64,000 bases of DNA from Caprimulgus europaeus (taxonomy: Eukaryota > Chordata > Aves > Caprimulgiformes > Caprimulgidae): the NCBI GenBank assembly GCA_907165065.1, contig OU015523.1:21913834-21977833 (forward strand), read 5' to 3'. Position numbers and translations under genes: made by a program. The notes below the pieces were generated by a model. That model was not told the DNA's origin. It was given only the letters and a program-made list of their open reading frames with translations, and searched no databases. Each line of letters starts with the position of its first letter. Position 1 is the stretch's first letter. Shown piece after piece: positions 11,544 to 26,191 of the stretch.

Positions 11544-11564
11544 AAAAAAACCCAAAACAAAACA
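11544..11564. repeat. A/C-rich tract
   Basis: A run of A followed by CCC, AAAAC units and more A. It is one of several similar tracts in the window (also near 32175, 33101, 37680, 45510 and 61596). Confidence 0.7.
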
Positions 11565-14469
11565 ATTGAAATATTCATGTTGTGTTTCATAGGCTGCCCA
11601 AGAAATATGCATGAAAAATTAAACAAGGTACAAGAAAAAAAATATACCATCAGAAATTTGATTCTTTAATTTAAAAGACAAGTCTTTATCAAGCAAGTAA
11701 AGGAAGAATCTAGGAAGAACTAGACGTGTCCCTAGTAACTATAATTTTGGAGAAGGCTGACTGCTGGCTTCTTCTTTCTTTGTAAATCTGACTGAAGCTG
11801 TGCTTTCCCACCACCAGAAAGCTGCTTTCTCGTGCTTCCATAGGTGTTCTGTAATATATAACATGCACTGAAAATACCAGGTGGAGACATTGCTTAGTAA
11901 GCACTAACCTAGTTGTGAAAGAGCACCAGCTTCACTTCTTTCAGCCAAATGTAATTGCTTTGCTGATGATAAAGCCATTCTGTCAGATAACTAGTTGTCC
12001 AATAAAAGTCATTATCAGACAGGATAGGGTCTGAAAGGTAAATTCCCCCAAACTAACAAGTATAATATCCATACCTTTGACATGCTCTCAAAACAATCAT
12101 TAGCCTATGAATATGAGGAGGGCAGATCCATTGATAAGCAAGATGTGTTTCCATTAAGAAAGTCTTGTCAATGTAGATGATAAGGCATGCCAATCTTTAG
12201 GAGACTACTGGCGAGGCTCACAAAAAGTGATTCCCAAATTGCGGCAAAGCAACTAAGGATATCTATAATCATGTTCTTTGTACATTTGGTGGCTGATCTG
12301 GGCAGTGGTACTGCCAGTGTGGGAGGAGGAGATGGATAATGGCATGGCAAGGGAAGAATCAGGGGAACTGGTAAATATGTGTTTGTTGCTGTGTTTTTCA
12401 GTGTATAGCAGGTGAAATTCTGTAGTGCTAATGCACTGGTAGGGGGAAAAGGAACATGGCGTATGGTCATGTAATGCTTAATATCAAGAAAATCCCCATA
12501 AATATGGAAGCAATTATTTGCACTGTAGATGTGAGCCAGCTGGCTGTGTGGCCATGGATACATTAAGTATGCAGCAGTTACTGAGCTGCAGCTCCCAGCT
12601 CACTGTGAAGGATATACTTCACCATTATCCCTTCTTGTGTAGACAAGCCCATAAAGAAAAAAATAAAAAAAAAGGGCAAAGAAAAGCTGAGCTAAATGTA
12701 CAGTAAACTTAAATGTTTTCAAAATAGTGCATGCCCGTATGTTTTGGGCTTCAAAGATTTTCATTTTAAAAGTTAATTTTTTTTTCTTATATGTTTCAAT
12801 CAAGAGAAATTATATTAGGCTGAGGCATATGTAGGCAATTACAGGCTCTCTTCTAGATGTCAAGATACATACAAATGACAATATGAAAGTTTACCATGTT
12901 TAGGTGTAAGTTACAGTCCTCTGTGCATAATAAAAGTATTTTCCTTATGACAAAGAAAATTGAGTACTGAAGAGTATGTATCACTTTTGTTCTACTTAAT
13001 TGATTTCTTTGCAGACCAAGACATCACTTAGATTAAGAAAATGATGTATGAAATTTATCTTACAATCTGTTTATGGGAAAAAATAATTTTTAAAGAGATT
13101 ATACAGCACAATTTCATGGTTTTATATGGTGTTATTATAGTTACATTCATTCTGAAAGTAGAGCTGTAGTTGTGGGAGAAAAGAATAAGACAAAGGTAGG
13201 AGAAGATGACATGAGCTTTCTGGGAAACTTTGTTTTCTTTTTTTGTAATAAGTTTTACCATCACCACAGTATGTGTTGAATTTTCTTAAATTTTAGGAAA
13301 TTTTTAGATTATATCAGTCTTAATGTCACACATCTGTCTGAAATCCTTTACTTTTCTCTTGGTAAAAGTAGTAGTTAAATTTAAGAAGAAGAGGAATTAT
13401 ATTTTTCATTTCTTCCCATTACCAACATTTTATATGCATCCAATTTCAATGGCTCCCTATTTGTATTTTCTTGTTCTTTTAATTTTTTAAAAAAATTTAA
13501 ATTACTGCTGCTAGCATGTTTCTAGCTGTAATAGGGAGTATGTATACCTATACCAGTGTCATTATTAATCTAAAAAATTCACAGAACTTAAAAGCATATG
13601 CAAGAATTGAAACTACTGACAAAGTCTCAGTTTGAAATAAGTAAATATTTATGGGAGCACTTCCATATCAGCTAATAGTTATCTGTTTCTTACACTGAAA
13701 TTTAAATAAATTTCCTGAAGACAATTATACTAATACCCTGTTTAACCCATACTGCTCCATGCAGACCCAGGCCAGTGCCTTTCCTATGGCAGGGCACTAC
13801 AGCTGAAGGCAGGAGCAGGCAGGAAAGCATGCAGAGCTGGCTGAGCATGGCTTGCAGCAGACAGATGTGGAACTGGAGCAGCCAGGAACATAGAGACAAG
13901 GGCTTGCAGCAGAGTATTTCAGAGGTAGGATGGGGTATAAACCCCAACCATGCTCTCACCAAGCTCAGACTCAGCCTTGCTGCCTTAGTGGGATCAAAAA
14001 TCAACCAAGTGACTTTTCTTCTAGCTCATGTCAGGGTCCATCACTGAGTGCAATCAAACAATTGTGGGTGCTCAGTTGCAGTGAATAACTGCTGATTTTG
14101 TGACACTCCCCACAATCTTTCCTCAAAGCAAGTGAAGCCTAGGGTGTTGGCAGGATTGCTGTTAGCATCAGTGATGGCGTAAGTGCTGTGTAAGTGTAGA
14201 ATCAAGACTTGGTAGCTTTTTTGGTGTAGAGGATGAGTCAAGTCACTAGCTGCTTTTAAAAAAGACTGACAAATAACAGTACTTTTTTCCTGAAACATAA
14301 CATGTGCATGTACAATAAATGTTGCCCTTAAAATTTGAAAAAAGTTTATTTGCATTTGGTAATTTCTTGCTATTACTGCTGTGTAATATCCAAGTTATGG
14401 CAGGACAAGTTCTGGCAAAAAAATTTTGGTTCCACTTGCATAATTGTAGGAGTTGTAAATTGGTAGAAA

Positions 14470-14493
14470 AATATATATATATTTTTTTTTTTT
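14470..14493. repeat. (AT)n-T(12) simple repeat
   Basis: Alternating AT units are followed by a T12 run and a short CT repeat (to about 14500). Confidence 0.8.
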
Positions 14494-17400
14494 CTCTCTC
14501 AAGGGAAACTCTTTCCTAATGTTCCATCTAAAAAAAATCTATGACAAGGATCCTAATGATTTCAGAGGAAACTAGATGGGGCCTTCATGAGCCTCTTAAA
14601 AAGATTTCTTAAAATTGTTTTTTTTAATGTGGCTATGTTTTGGTAATATCACTTCTGATAGCTTTTGTTTTGAATGGAAATAAATATTTTAAATTACCCT
14701 GCATGAAATTAAGCTTATTGTGGACAAATAGAAATTGAAGAGTTTGGCCTTTCTTCTACCAGTAGGTTTGTCACCACTTTCCCAAACTGCAAAGTAAGAA
14801 AAACAACTAAACCTGTGACTTTTATGTCAGGTTAATAGACAGAGATGCATAACTTGCAGACTGAAATAGTATTTCTGTTTTGCAGTTTAATATTGAGACA
14901 ATGCTCTGGTCAGTAGCTGCCTGTGGTCTGGGCTATGGTGGGGCATGGGTATGTATTTCATATACCTGAAGAATCTAAAAGCTTAATGGAGCCCCTAATT
15001 ACTCTCCTGTCTCTTGCCCCACATTATAAGCAGCAGTTCTAAAAGGCTAGAGCTATGACTGTAGGAAAGAAAAGGCAAATCAGGAAAGAAACAACAATGT
15101 AGGTAAGTAAGACTAAAATAAAGAGCTGAACTAGAGTAGGAAAAGAGGCTAATTCTACACAGTTTAATGTAGGGCTTATAATCTGGTGAAAACAGATGAG
15201 CCATGTTCCCTTATCTTTCCTTGTATGAACTAGTCACAATAAGGGCTGAAAATGTACTATTTCTCCTAGCCTGGAATTTGCAAAGCTATATATATAGTCT
15301 TCTGGGCTTTGGGTGTGAGTGTAATTTTTTTGTTAACCTGAGACTGGTAAAGCCATTAACTACATAGAAGGAAAGAAAATCGCAGGCAGTGAAAGATGAA
15401 ATGCAAAAAAAATGACTTGTAGATTGGGGTAAAAGGTTGTTGGATGCTCTTTGAAACATGTCTATGTGGTGTTATGTTTAAGGCATTAGCTTGCTGTAAG
15501 AGTCTGAATTGATCCCTTTCCGTATGACAGGTGAAATCAGTCAGAAGAGGGTACTTGCTCTGCTGTGACCCTGGGTCAAGTGCCAGATGAGTGTGTTGCA
15601 CAGATTGTGTCTGACCATGGGAGCCTTCACGAAGTGCCAGACAACCTCTGTTCTTATCTCTGAGACTGAGAAGCAAAGTGCTTCATCTGATGATGCCTAC
15701 AATGTGGGCTAAGTAGACATGTTGAACTTCAGGAAGTAGTACTACCAAAGGCTTTGAAGGAACATAAATGGGCATTTTGTTACCATAACTAGGAGGCTTT
15801 TAATTGTATTACAACAAAGTAAGCCCAAAAGAACTTCAGTGTAAATACTATATATTCTTCCTCTCCCATGCTTTCTGTAAAATGCATAGCTCTTTCCATC
15901 TTTTATTGCTGTGTGACTGAATTTTTATGTCTGTACTTGACTTGGATGAGAAATATAATAGGACAGAGAAATTATTTATAGAATTAGGTACTGGATCTGC
16001 ATAATTGTAATTCTTTACAATTTGCTTGCTCACTTTTTTTAGTACTGAAGTGCCCAGACACTAATTTAGTGTTCTGAGTGCAAAATGATTACATTAACTT
16101 TGAACGCTGTTGCACAGTTCAATGTTACATTTGGATGACTATTAAAACAAACTCTAAAAAGTGTAATTTTTGAATGGTTATACATCTGCCAGTGTTGGAT
16201 TCTTTACTATATGCCTCAAGAAAACTGGCTTACAATGGAGACTTGTGACCATCACTTCTAATTTTCTTTTAATATACTGAAAACACAAACTGAAACAGCT
16301 AGCCTCTCAATTCATGGTTTTCTGCTGTGTTCCATGATACTGTAGATATATAACCAGAAAGAAGAAACACAAAGCTTGTTAATGGTGTGAATAAGAACTT
16401 GGTTAGAAATTATAAAATAAGACAAAGATGAATGCCAAATTCTGTGCTAAGGAAGCAAGTAAAGGTCCTGCTGTTGTTTATAGGATTTGAGGAAGGGTCA
16501 ATGGGACTTCACACAAGTACAACTGTGCCCCCATGTGGATATCAACACAGCTTTAGAGCTCACACCACCTCTTTTGGAGGTGCCCAGACCCCAAAACTCT
16601 TGCAGGTTTCAGTGAAAGTGGAACAATGTCTGAAAATTTCTACTTTGAAGAGCCCTTTGAGCATAGACTTTGTTCTGTGCTCTGAATGCAGCTAGGAGAC
16701 AGAAGATTGTTATACAAAGAGAAATAGAGTTTTTCTTTTTTTAATGTCTGTGCTTACTTTCCGCTTTAGATGCAGATGCTGGTGTTCTTTTTATTTAACC
16801 AAACTGCTTTTTTCCTCTAACTCACACTCTATACTTTCAATGGCTTGTGCTTCATTTCTTTATAATAGCCCAGCTGCCTCTTGTTTTTATGTGTCTTTGT
16901 TGATGCATTACCTAGTTGTCTCCCGAGAGTTTGATTGCTGAGGCTTTTTAATAGCTGCTGGAAACAGTTTTAGGGAATATATCACTTTACAGAGCAACAC
17001 CTATTTAGTTTCCATTCCATATCACTGAAAGTGCCCTTTGAAGAACTTAAACTTAAAAATAAATTTAGAAGCAGAGAGTGTGACATTAAGTTAAAGAGTG
17101 AAACAAGATCTTGCCCTGGAATTTTAAAATATGTATAAAGAGGAATTCAGTGGGTGCTGTAACAGCCTCTGTTAATAACAAAGTAAGGATGAAATGACAC
17201 CCCCCCACCTCCGCCCTTGTATCCTTGATGATGTGCATGACTCTCATATCAAGTTCCAAAGTGTACTCCCCTTATCTTGACATCTATGGCTGGATGAAAA
17301 TAGCAGCCGAGGTTTTGACTGAAAAACCCTCCAAATTGGAGCACTGTAGGAATGATGTTGGAAAAATCTCAAAACTATGGTGAACCACAGTACACTGCTG

Positions 17401-17639
17401 TCTTTCAAAGGCCTTTTATTTAAGTAAAGAGCAAAGCCGTGAGCATTTGGAAAAACCTGCCTGGAGAGCAATTTCTACTCCTACTACAAAGAAAGGGAGG
17501 GAGAAACCCCCTTCCCTTCAGACTTGAGAGCCTAAAGAGAGGTTAATTAAAGTAAATCCGAAGGAGACATATGAATAAGTGGTCAGAGGAATTAAATATT
17601 TCTCTGTGCTTAATAGAACAAGTGTCTTCATTTTGGACT

Positions 17640-18110
17640 TGCAAACTTTCCCCCAGAATGGTCTTGTGTCCATATAAAACTACTGAATTTCCAAATATAA
17701 ATATATAACTATTGGCAACATTCTGGCATGTGTTTTTTATCCTGAGCCTAATGAGTGAGTGGCAGTGAATATGTGAGCTTTTCTTAGTGAGCCCAGAGGG
17801 ACTTGTTCACAGGGTTTCAAACTCTCGGCAGCTTTGTTGCCGTTCCTCCAAAGAGGGCCATCGAAAGTACAAAAGGGCCTATGGGTTCGCCTTAGAACAC
17901 AATTGGTTTCCTTCCCCGTCTGTTCACAAAGATGTTATTTTTGTTCCCATTGGAGTAATTGGCAATGTTCGTGTAGATTCCTGGGAGAGCAAGACTGGGC
18001 CTCAATGTAATGGTTTGTCTGCAGGCGGGCATGGGGCCTGGTTTGAGCACGCCATGCTGCTCTGGCACAGGAACGCAGCCTACATGTGAGACTAGGCAGG
18101 CCCATCAGCA
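17640..18110. other. CpG-enriched non-repetitive block
   Basis: Nine CpG dinucleotides fall between about 17825 and 18075, in DNA whose flanks have almost none. The plus strand has an uninterrupted 100-codon frame (17787-18089), but its peptide resembles no family I recognise and no clear splice sites frame it. It could be a small regulatory element, an old exon or an unrecognised mobile-element fragment. The sequence does not decide between these. Confidence 0.35.
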
Positions 18111-18844
18111 TGGTGGTGAGCAGGGCAAATCAGCCCTTTCACTTGAAAGGAGGAGTATTTACTTCCATGTTCCTGTCTGAGACATTTTGGATGGTAATGA
18201 CACCACACTGCCTTGGGGGGAAGGAGGAGAGTGATAAAACATGGGAATGTCTTGGCGATCTTAGGTGAAAGGGAGACAAATCTAGTAGATATGGACACCA
18301 GCCTGGTGGAAAGTGTCTTATCTGTTGGGCTATTGGCTGCTATGGACAGGTGTGCTCTCATTGGAAGGTTTCAAATCTGTTGAGGACTTCAAAAGGCAAG
18401 CAGAAAAATGATACCATACATTTCCACCTTCAGGTTTTAAACAGAGTACTTCTGAGGTACTGTAGAGTAAACCCAGTAACTATTTGAACTTGAAAGAACA
18501 CAGAAGCATCTTGAGCTTATGAAGGTTAGGAATATCATTCCAGGTAAAATAATATAAAATTACTCTGGTGCTCTGGCATGAAGGGAAATTGATGGGTTTT
18601 TTTTGTTTTTTTTTTTTCCCCAGCCCAGAAGAATCGGTACAAGTGGAATTGTGATCATGCCACCAGATGACTGCATTTAAGTGTGTAGACCTAGTTCTAC
18701 TTACATCTCCCCTGATAGTCAAACAGTTACAGTGGACCAGAAAAAATAGTTTGGTAGCACAGCAGACTCTACTAGTCCTTCTGGAAACAACAAGTGAAAC
18801 TCTGTGGCAGAAGTGGTTAGAAATCAATGCACCTGACCCATCTA

Positions 18845-18861
18845 ATTTATTTATTTATTTT
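18845..18861. repeat. (TTTA)n microsatellite
   Basis: About four TTTA units. Simple repeat only. Confidence 0.7.
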
Positions 18862-21800
18862 CAATCATTGCTCATTACTCCAGAGAACAAAAATCTGAAC
18901 AGTTAATGATCTGGGGTAGTATCTGGAATACAATGAGAGTTTCTTTAGTGCTAAGCTTTTAGTAACATTTATAATAAAGACTGGTTGAATATGCCATGAT
19001 TTAGACTGTAAGGGTAGAAGCCTTCTGCAGCAGGTACTGTTTGAATTATGTTAACACTGAAAACATGTTTTGTTAATGACTGCTTTGCAAAAAGCATGTT
19101 GACCAAAAATGATTTGGGCTTGTATGCTTCAGCCATCCATGTGCATTGAGAAGGTTCCTCACAGTAATTTCACCTACTTTTTTAAAGAGGCTTTACCATT
19201 CATTGGCCAGATCCTGACACTTCAGGATTTAGTTGTTTCCCAGCTTTAAAAAAGCAGTGACAGATGATATCTATTTGCCAATAGTTTAAAAGCTGTGAAC
19301 TGTTATACTCTGTGAAGAACGTCATAGGACAGCACAGGAAACTGCTTCCTGGTGCCATGTGATGGTGTGCCAGACCAGGCAGAATTTCCTGAGGGATGTT
19401 GGGAAACTTGGAGTAGTGAGAGCAACCTTGGAGTCCTTTTTGAGAGAAAACTGTTTAACACCTGGGCACCCTGGCATTTTTAAAACAGAGGCATAGAGCA
19501 GAGAAGCATTCCTCAAGAAATAAAAATCCAGTCAAATTCAGGGGAAAAAATATTTCTTCCCACTTCTAAATCTTACAGTGTTCGTGGAGGTTGCTGCAAC
19601 TAAACAAAGTGCTGAAAGCAACCCTGAGATACAGGGTGTGCCCTGCAGAGGAATCATGGCAACAGAGATTTTTTTTTTTTTCCTCCAAATGCCTTTTATT
19701 TCATTTTCTTATGTTGTAGGCATTTAAAACATTTTTGGTACAGTGATTTTCTGTCCATTTTCAGATGTCCAGTTGTTGATCAGCACGTATGCTTTGTGTA
19801 AGCTATGTGGCTATGTTGGCTTTCCTTTATGCTCTCCTCTTCACCATTTTCCTGGTGCTTCATCTGGTCCTTCTCAAGAACACTGGTGTGGCAAAGAGTT
19901 TTATGTGTCATGAAATTGTTTGATATACCAAGAAAACTATGAAAGATGGAAGATTGGGAGAAGACGGCATGAGGGTTGCTTTCATATTCTCTCTACTTAT
20001 TTTCTTTTCACATCTGACTTCTCCCTTCTGTTCTCTTTTCTAGTAATCACACCAAGCCAAAGAACATGCTGGAGGTGCTCTGTGTTCAGGCACTGTCACA
20101 CAAGTCTCTGCAGCATGTCACTGCTTGTGCAGGTGCTTGAGAGAACCGCACAAAGGAGCATGAAGTTTCCTTCCCCAAATCTCACTATAGATATTAACAA
20201 TCCAAGTTAATTAGCTACTATGGAATATTAAATTCTTATAGATACCCTGATGTCAGTCTCTGAGATACACTGCTTTACTGAGCAGAATTGCATGTGTCCA
20301 GTGATGGAGGTGAACTACATTTTTGAGGCTTTGCTAAGTTTATTCTGGGTATCCCCTGCTCAAAGAATCATCTGTTTCATTGCCATACTTGAGTTTTATT
20401 TGAGAAACAGTCAACTTGCTACCTCCTCCCTTCTTTCTGTAAAGATATCACCTGGTTAATTGCAGAGAATATCTGGTTGTCCAAGGGAAATTTCCTATTG
20501 TGAAGGTGTGGCTTCTTTTGTGATATTTTTATTTCTTGTTGCAAAGGTGGGCTCAGGTTAGGAATGTGAAAGCAGATCCTACGGCATTGAATCATTTAAG
20601 GTTTCTGGTTTTCTGAAAAAAAAAAAAAGGTCATCCAATCCTTCAATAGTGCCACTGTGTAATTCAACAGGGTATAACAAATCTGTAGCTCTTTTAAATA
20701 TATATGCTTTATTATTTTAAAAACATATTATGCCTGTCTTATGGGTTAAGGATGATGAGGTCTAGCTATGGCATGTCTGATCTGCACTTTACTGCTAAGT
20801 GCCTAGTAAACCACTCAACAAATGAGAGTCTGTCCTTTCACTAGATGTATTAAGTGAAGGAAGACATCTAACTGCAGTATCTCCCATTAATGCTATCTTA
20901 GAGGCAGTAGAATAGTACTCTAGGATAGTCATATCTATACTTTTTCCAGCCATTATTAACCAACTGTAAGTCTACTTTGTGCCAGGGTAGCTGTTCCTTC
21001 ATTATCTTCTCAGGAAGTTTTTCTCCACTTGGTTAATATTTTGATAAGTGCACCAATTTCACAGTGTCATTATTCTATTTTCTCACCTCTTCTGTCTGAT
21101 TTTCTTTCAATTCCTACATGACTTTTGCTGATCTTTTACATAAAGGAGTAGAATTGCCCTGTCTTCATGTGGTTAAAAAAAAAAAAAAAGGTTTTGGCAC
21201 AAAAAGCTTCTCTTGTAAGTTGCTAATAAAAGCAAGAAATATGCTTATCCAACCATCTCATTTGAATAACCATGATCACTTTCTGGAAGTCATTTGGCAG
21301 GAACTTTGATAATTTATCTTCAACTGAGCATGCCCTTCCTCTGCCTCCCATATGGTTTGTTTCACCGTTTTTGCTTCCATGCCATCAGAAGCTGTAGCTG
21401 CATGTGCATCCTGTGGAATGCAGTGCAAATGTTGTTTGGAAGAAATAGCATACTACCAGCTTAGGGGTTTGCTAAGAGTACTGCTATCTTATTTGTGTTT
21501 TGAGGGCCTTTTGGAAAAAAAACTCTATTAATACAGTCAAACTTTCCAAAGTCTTTTTTAATTTGTGGATAGCAAAATTATATCTTAATAACATATTCAT
21601 TTACTGACTGCACTTATACATACCTAAGAAAAGTGATGTACAATATTTCATATTTGTTTGATTTTTGCATTATGTAAAGTTGCATTGAGTGTGCCAGCAT
21701 GATATGAATTGTGAGATAGCTGGGTTTCTGCAGCCCTTCTATTCTTTCCTATTAATTTCTGTTTTTCCTGGATGACATCTTCAAATTCCTCAGTTCTAGT

Positions 21801-24800
21801 CTACTACCTTTCTTTCAGTGCAATTTTGTTGCAGTTCAGAATATTGTTATTGATTAGTAATTGTTAACTAAATGGTTTATCAGCCTAATTGATGAAATGT
21901 TCTCCTGCTGTGAAATGTTTGTTTCCATCTTTGCCTGGCTATCCATACAATGAATTCCAGACTGATATCTGTGGGAGAAAAATACCTAAACTTAGTAAGC
22001 CCTCAATTTTATCCATGTATTTGTCTGAAGTACTCGATAATAGTTCTGGCCTCAGACTTATTTGGGCACTTGTGTTCAGCCTAAAATCCATAAATAACTG
22101 CTGCCTTTTTTTGACTAATGACTAGTCCATCTAAATTGATGTGCCTGTACTATCATGTGCCTATACTGTGCATATGACGATGCTTTCAGCTCTTACCCAT
22201 TATATCTTGGCTTGTGGTATCTCCTCAGCATGTTGCCACCCCATATGGTGCTGCTTGTGGATTGAAATGTAGCAACTGCATGCTTTTTTGCTTTTCATTT
22301 ATTTCACTGAAACTAAGAGGAAGCCAAAATAAAGAAACAAGTGTTTCTGCAAGACACTGTTTGTTTCCCTTGAATACCACTTTGAATGTGTGGAGAACTT
22401 TAAGGAATGGTTAAATCTGGATCTTCCAGTAGTCTCAACTTCCAGTAGCCTTGCCCCGTCTTCCAGCTGGGGCTAAGTGGAGAAATACTGTTTTTTAAAT
22501 ACAAACACCCTGCCTCCAAATCCCAAATGCACTTCTGCAGAGAAATTCTGGACTCCTACATCTCATATACTCAGTAAATTATCAAATAAATCCTCTCTTT
22601 GCAGTCTTCTGTAATCACTCAGGACCAGTGAGCCTTCAGGAATCATTTATTTTCTGAATGGTTAGAAACTTAACATCAAATTTGTTGTATGGTACAAGGG
22701 TTTGTTTTATACCTAATATCACCCTTTGCTGCGACATCCTCTTATAGGTTCTAGCCTTGATTTACTTGGACCTCATATCTCTCTAATAGTATTCTAGATG
22801 GCTGATTTAGCTAGTTGTAATGGCTGCTTATAATACTCTTTGCCATATCCTCTTTAAGGGGATTGTCCATTGACTTGATTTAACACTAAATCTGTGGCAA
22901 AACCATCTTGAAGCGTAGGGCTAAAATTATGCCATTTTTGGGACCTGACTATTCTCATGCTGTGGGTACTGCAGACTGATATCCCATCACTGACAGTTAC
23001 ATAAAGATAACTGGTTTGATTATTAACAAGGGATCAAAATGGAAGAATACCTTACCCAGCTCTAGTATGAATGGTTGTTTCCTCTCTTCTTAGCCTGCTC
23101 TCTGTTCAATGATTCCTATAGGAAACAACTTTCAAAATAATTTGTGTTTTTCTTCAAGGTTCTATATAAAGCTATGTGGAGTAACCATTTCTTGGCTTTT
23201 AAATAACTAAAAACATTTATTGAGTTGTCTTTTTTTCCTATATTTTAAATGACACTAGATATAATACAACTCTTGTTTCCTAATTAGTTTTTTCTTCTCT
23301 TTTTGGGGGGAGTGAGAGGGAGGAGGGTAATAAAACCCTACTAAGTATTATTCTAGTCACCAGATTGCTGATTCCTACTTTAAAGAAGACTTTCTTGGAT
23401 TATTTTTCTTAACATTCCTTTTTTTGTTTTAGGTATTCAGTGAAGTCTTTGTCCTTGACTTATGTTTATTCAAAAGACGAAACTCTTCTGTCTCGGTGAA
23501 TCTTCTGTTCAGCTTTGAGAGTTCCTCCTCAGCTTTGACTGATTAGGTTGACTTATTAGCATCATGTATACAAATGCTAGGTCTGTGGCACTGTCTACTT
23601 ACAGAAGCACTTGAGAGATCCACTTCACTTAAACAGAAAGACTGTTTCATGCATGTAGTTACATAATTTATCTTACCAGCGATTTGTTTGCTTTTTTTTT
23701 TTTCCCCTCCCTCTCTCCCTAAACATATTATTCTGGTTTCTGGTGCAAGAAAGATTGGTTTTATATTGCTCTTGTTTAAGCCTATGTTTTATTTGTTCCA
23801 GACTACACATTTCTGCTGCATTGGGAACTGTAGCCATTTCTGTGCTGTACTTATACAATGGTTTCAGGTGTTTTTTTTACTGTTGTTAACAGCCACAAAA
23901 CTGAGGTGGCAAAGTTGAGTTAAAGATGAGAGAGAAAGGAAACAGACCAGAAAATTGTCATGGCTAAGGTTTACCACAATCCCAGGTCAATTTCAGCATA
24001 TTTGCCTTTTGCTAATAGGATCTTTATCTAGTTCTAGATTAAATTTCTTCTTGTACATTAGTTTACAGCTTTGATCCCATTTTGAGGCTTGCGTATGACA
24101 TAGATGGAACCTTAGTCAGTAGTTCTTAATCTTCCATAAATCAAAAGGTTCCCAGTGGAGAAACAGATTTCCTTTAACAATTTTGAGTTTACTGTTTATA
24201 GGCTTGCTCACTTAATTCTTGCAGGCAGAAGTAATCTGTTGGCTTCTGGGGGCCCACGGCTAGGAGCTAAGAACTACTGGTCATGCACTATCTAATGGTG
24301 TGGAGTAGTAAACAGTAAATTTGTGTTCCTCTTCAATTTTAGGTGCCTATATTTGTAAATAATATGGGCATATTTTGCCCATATTTTCATATATCTAGGC
24401 ATTTGGAGTGCTTTATGTACTCAGGTTCTTGAGAGATCCTACTGCTGAGGAGAACAATACAGAGACAGTAAACTGCTTCAGGTCTACTTTCAGCATCAGT
24501 TTTCCTGTGAATTTTGAGGTAAATATATTCATTAGCTGTGTAGTCAGAGCTACAAAATCTTCAAATACAATAGTCTGAAAACTCTCAATTTTATCTCTGT
24601 CCATGGTTAGCAGAGAGCATGCTGTGTTTGAAGGTAGTTAGACAGACGTATAATTTCTATTGCTTCTTGGAAGCCTTTTTCTTGTTTTCTACACAGCTCT
24701 AAGGATATCCAGGTAAGTGCTTCATGACTGTCTTGTAAATTACCTCTTGATATTAAAGAAATAATGCAGACTGCAAAACTTAGATTAATTTTTATATTCT

Positions 24801-25181
24801 TGAAACAAAACTTGAGTTAGAGGGTGTTTTATTGTAAAAGGTATAATTTTTGTCCTGCTATTATGTTCCATGAGAAACACTAAATGTGTATCCCAATTTG
24901 AGTTCAGAAACACAGTTTTTCAGAAAGCATCTGACAGTTGGTTTTTCAACATGTATTAACTTCAGTGGGGCATGTTTAGGGATGAACATATAAATTCTAC
25001 TTTTTCATAAACCAAGATGTAGCTGAGGTCTAGCTTTCAGCAACACACCTGGGGAATTTACGTTTTGGGGTTGTTTTGTTCTGGGATTTTTTTTCTCCAG
25101 AAAACAAGTTCTCTAACAGAATAATTGGCTTAGAGCTTTGAACAGCCTTGGTCCATGGGACAAACCTGATCTATGCCCCTT

Positions 25182-25215
25182 GTTAAGTTGCTTATTTGTG
25201 TTAAGTTGCTTATTT
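25182..25215. repeat. Two-unit tandem duplication, 18-base period
   Basis: The 16-mer GTTAAGTTGCTTATTT occurs exactly at 25182-25197 and again at 25200-25215. It is likely a recent local slippage duplication, since both units are still identical. Confidence 0.85.
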
Positions 25216-26191
25216 TACTTCTGACCAGGTGGGAGCCTGCAGGACAATGTAGTGTGGAGATCCCTGTAAGGTGTCAGGTGTTCCCACCGGGCATGTGGAG
25301 GATGTAGTTGGTGCGAGCTGAGAGGGTGACTGTCTTTCTGCTGAGTTGTCAAAACAGCCTTTCTCTTGGTCTCAGTAAATGTCATTAGTTTTCACTTATG
25401 CTTTGTGTACCCTGTTTCCATGGATAACAGGAACACTTTGGGCAGGGAGAGTGTCCATTCAGTAGGATACCTACTTAAATGTGGCATCTATTACCAGCCT
25501 TTGGAGCCTAAAGTGAGGAAGTATTGAATTTGAGATAGCCTGTTTTATCCAAGTTTGTTTTTCTGACATCATCAGTTAAACCTGCAGGAGAGATGAGAAT
25601 GCAGCTTCAATGGACATAAGGTTTGTCAGTCCATAGCAGACCTCAGGTGCTTTTCAGAGCCTAATAATGTGTACAGATCCAGTAACAGGGGTTTTATCTC
25701 TAACAACTGTAGTGTGGAGTGGTGAACAGAGGTTCTGAACTGTTGTTTGAGGAGGGTTGAGAAATTATTAGCTTTCATTTTTCCATGTTCCCCCCTGCAG
25801 CCCTCCCCGCCCTGCCCACCCCACACCCCCGCCAGGGTTTGTTGTACAGGTTTTTTTAACTACAGAAAAAACTACACTTTTTCTTTTTTAATTACTAGGT
25901 GTCTGGAATATGGTTTTTGGTTGTTTTTTTTTAGGATGGCAGTTGTGTACTCTGTCCTTGGCATTTTGTTGAATTCATTACTAATTAAAAACTATGGTGC
26001 TGAGCTCTGCATTCCCCAAGCTTGCTATACGGGTCTATGAACTCATTATGCATATTTATGATAAAGAATATCAGCTAAAACTAGATAACATTACTTATTA
26101 AAATGCCACTTAGAAACTTTATCTCCTAAAATGAAAAAGAACGAACAGTACACGAACTCCGTATAACAGTGTAATAAATTTTCTTGCACAT

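Larger units (their letters stand above)
7976..17639. other. Long unassigned AT-rich region
   Basis: No exon, RNA gene or transposable element could be supported across this 9.7-kb stretch. It holds TA/T simple repeats (8945-8965 and 14470-14493), an A/C-rich tract (11544-11564), and a C7 run at 17200-17206. Open frames up to 131 codons (12168-12563, minus) occur but match nothing I know and are within chance length. Very old repeats may be present below what can be recognised by eye. Confidence 0.5.
18111..26191. other. Long unassigned AT-rich region
   Basis: No gene, RNA gene or transposable element could be supported. Visible structure is limited to simple sequence: T-rich runs near 18600-18617, TTTA units at 18845-18861, A runs near 20617 and 21177, and a short tandem duplication at 25182-25215. 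Open frames are short. The region ends at the LTR beginning at 26192. Confidence 0.5.

Noticed and set aside
12168-12563. 131-codon minus-strand open frame
   Set aside because: The proline-rich, low-complexity peptide has no recognisable family, no splice context and a length expected by chance.
18200-18420. Possible old CR1-like 3' end
   Set aside because: A few words suggest it, but no run of blocks in the correct order could be found.
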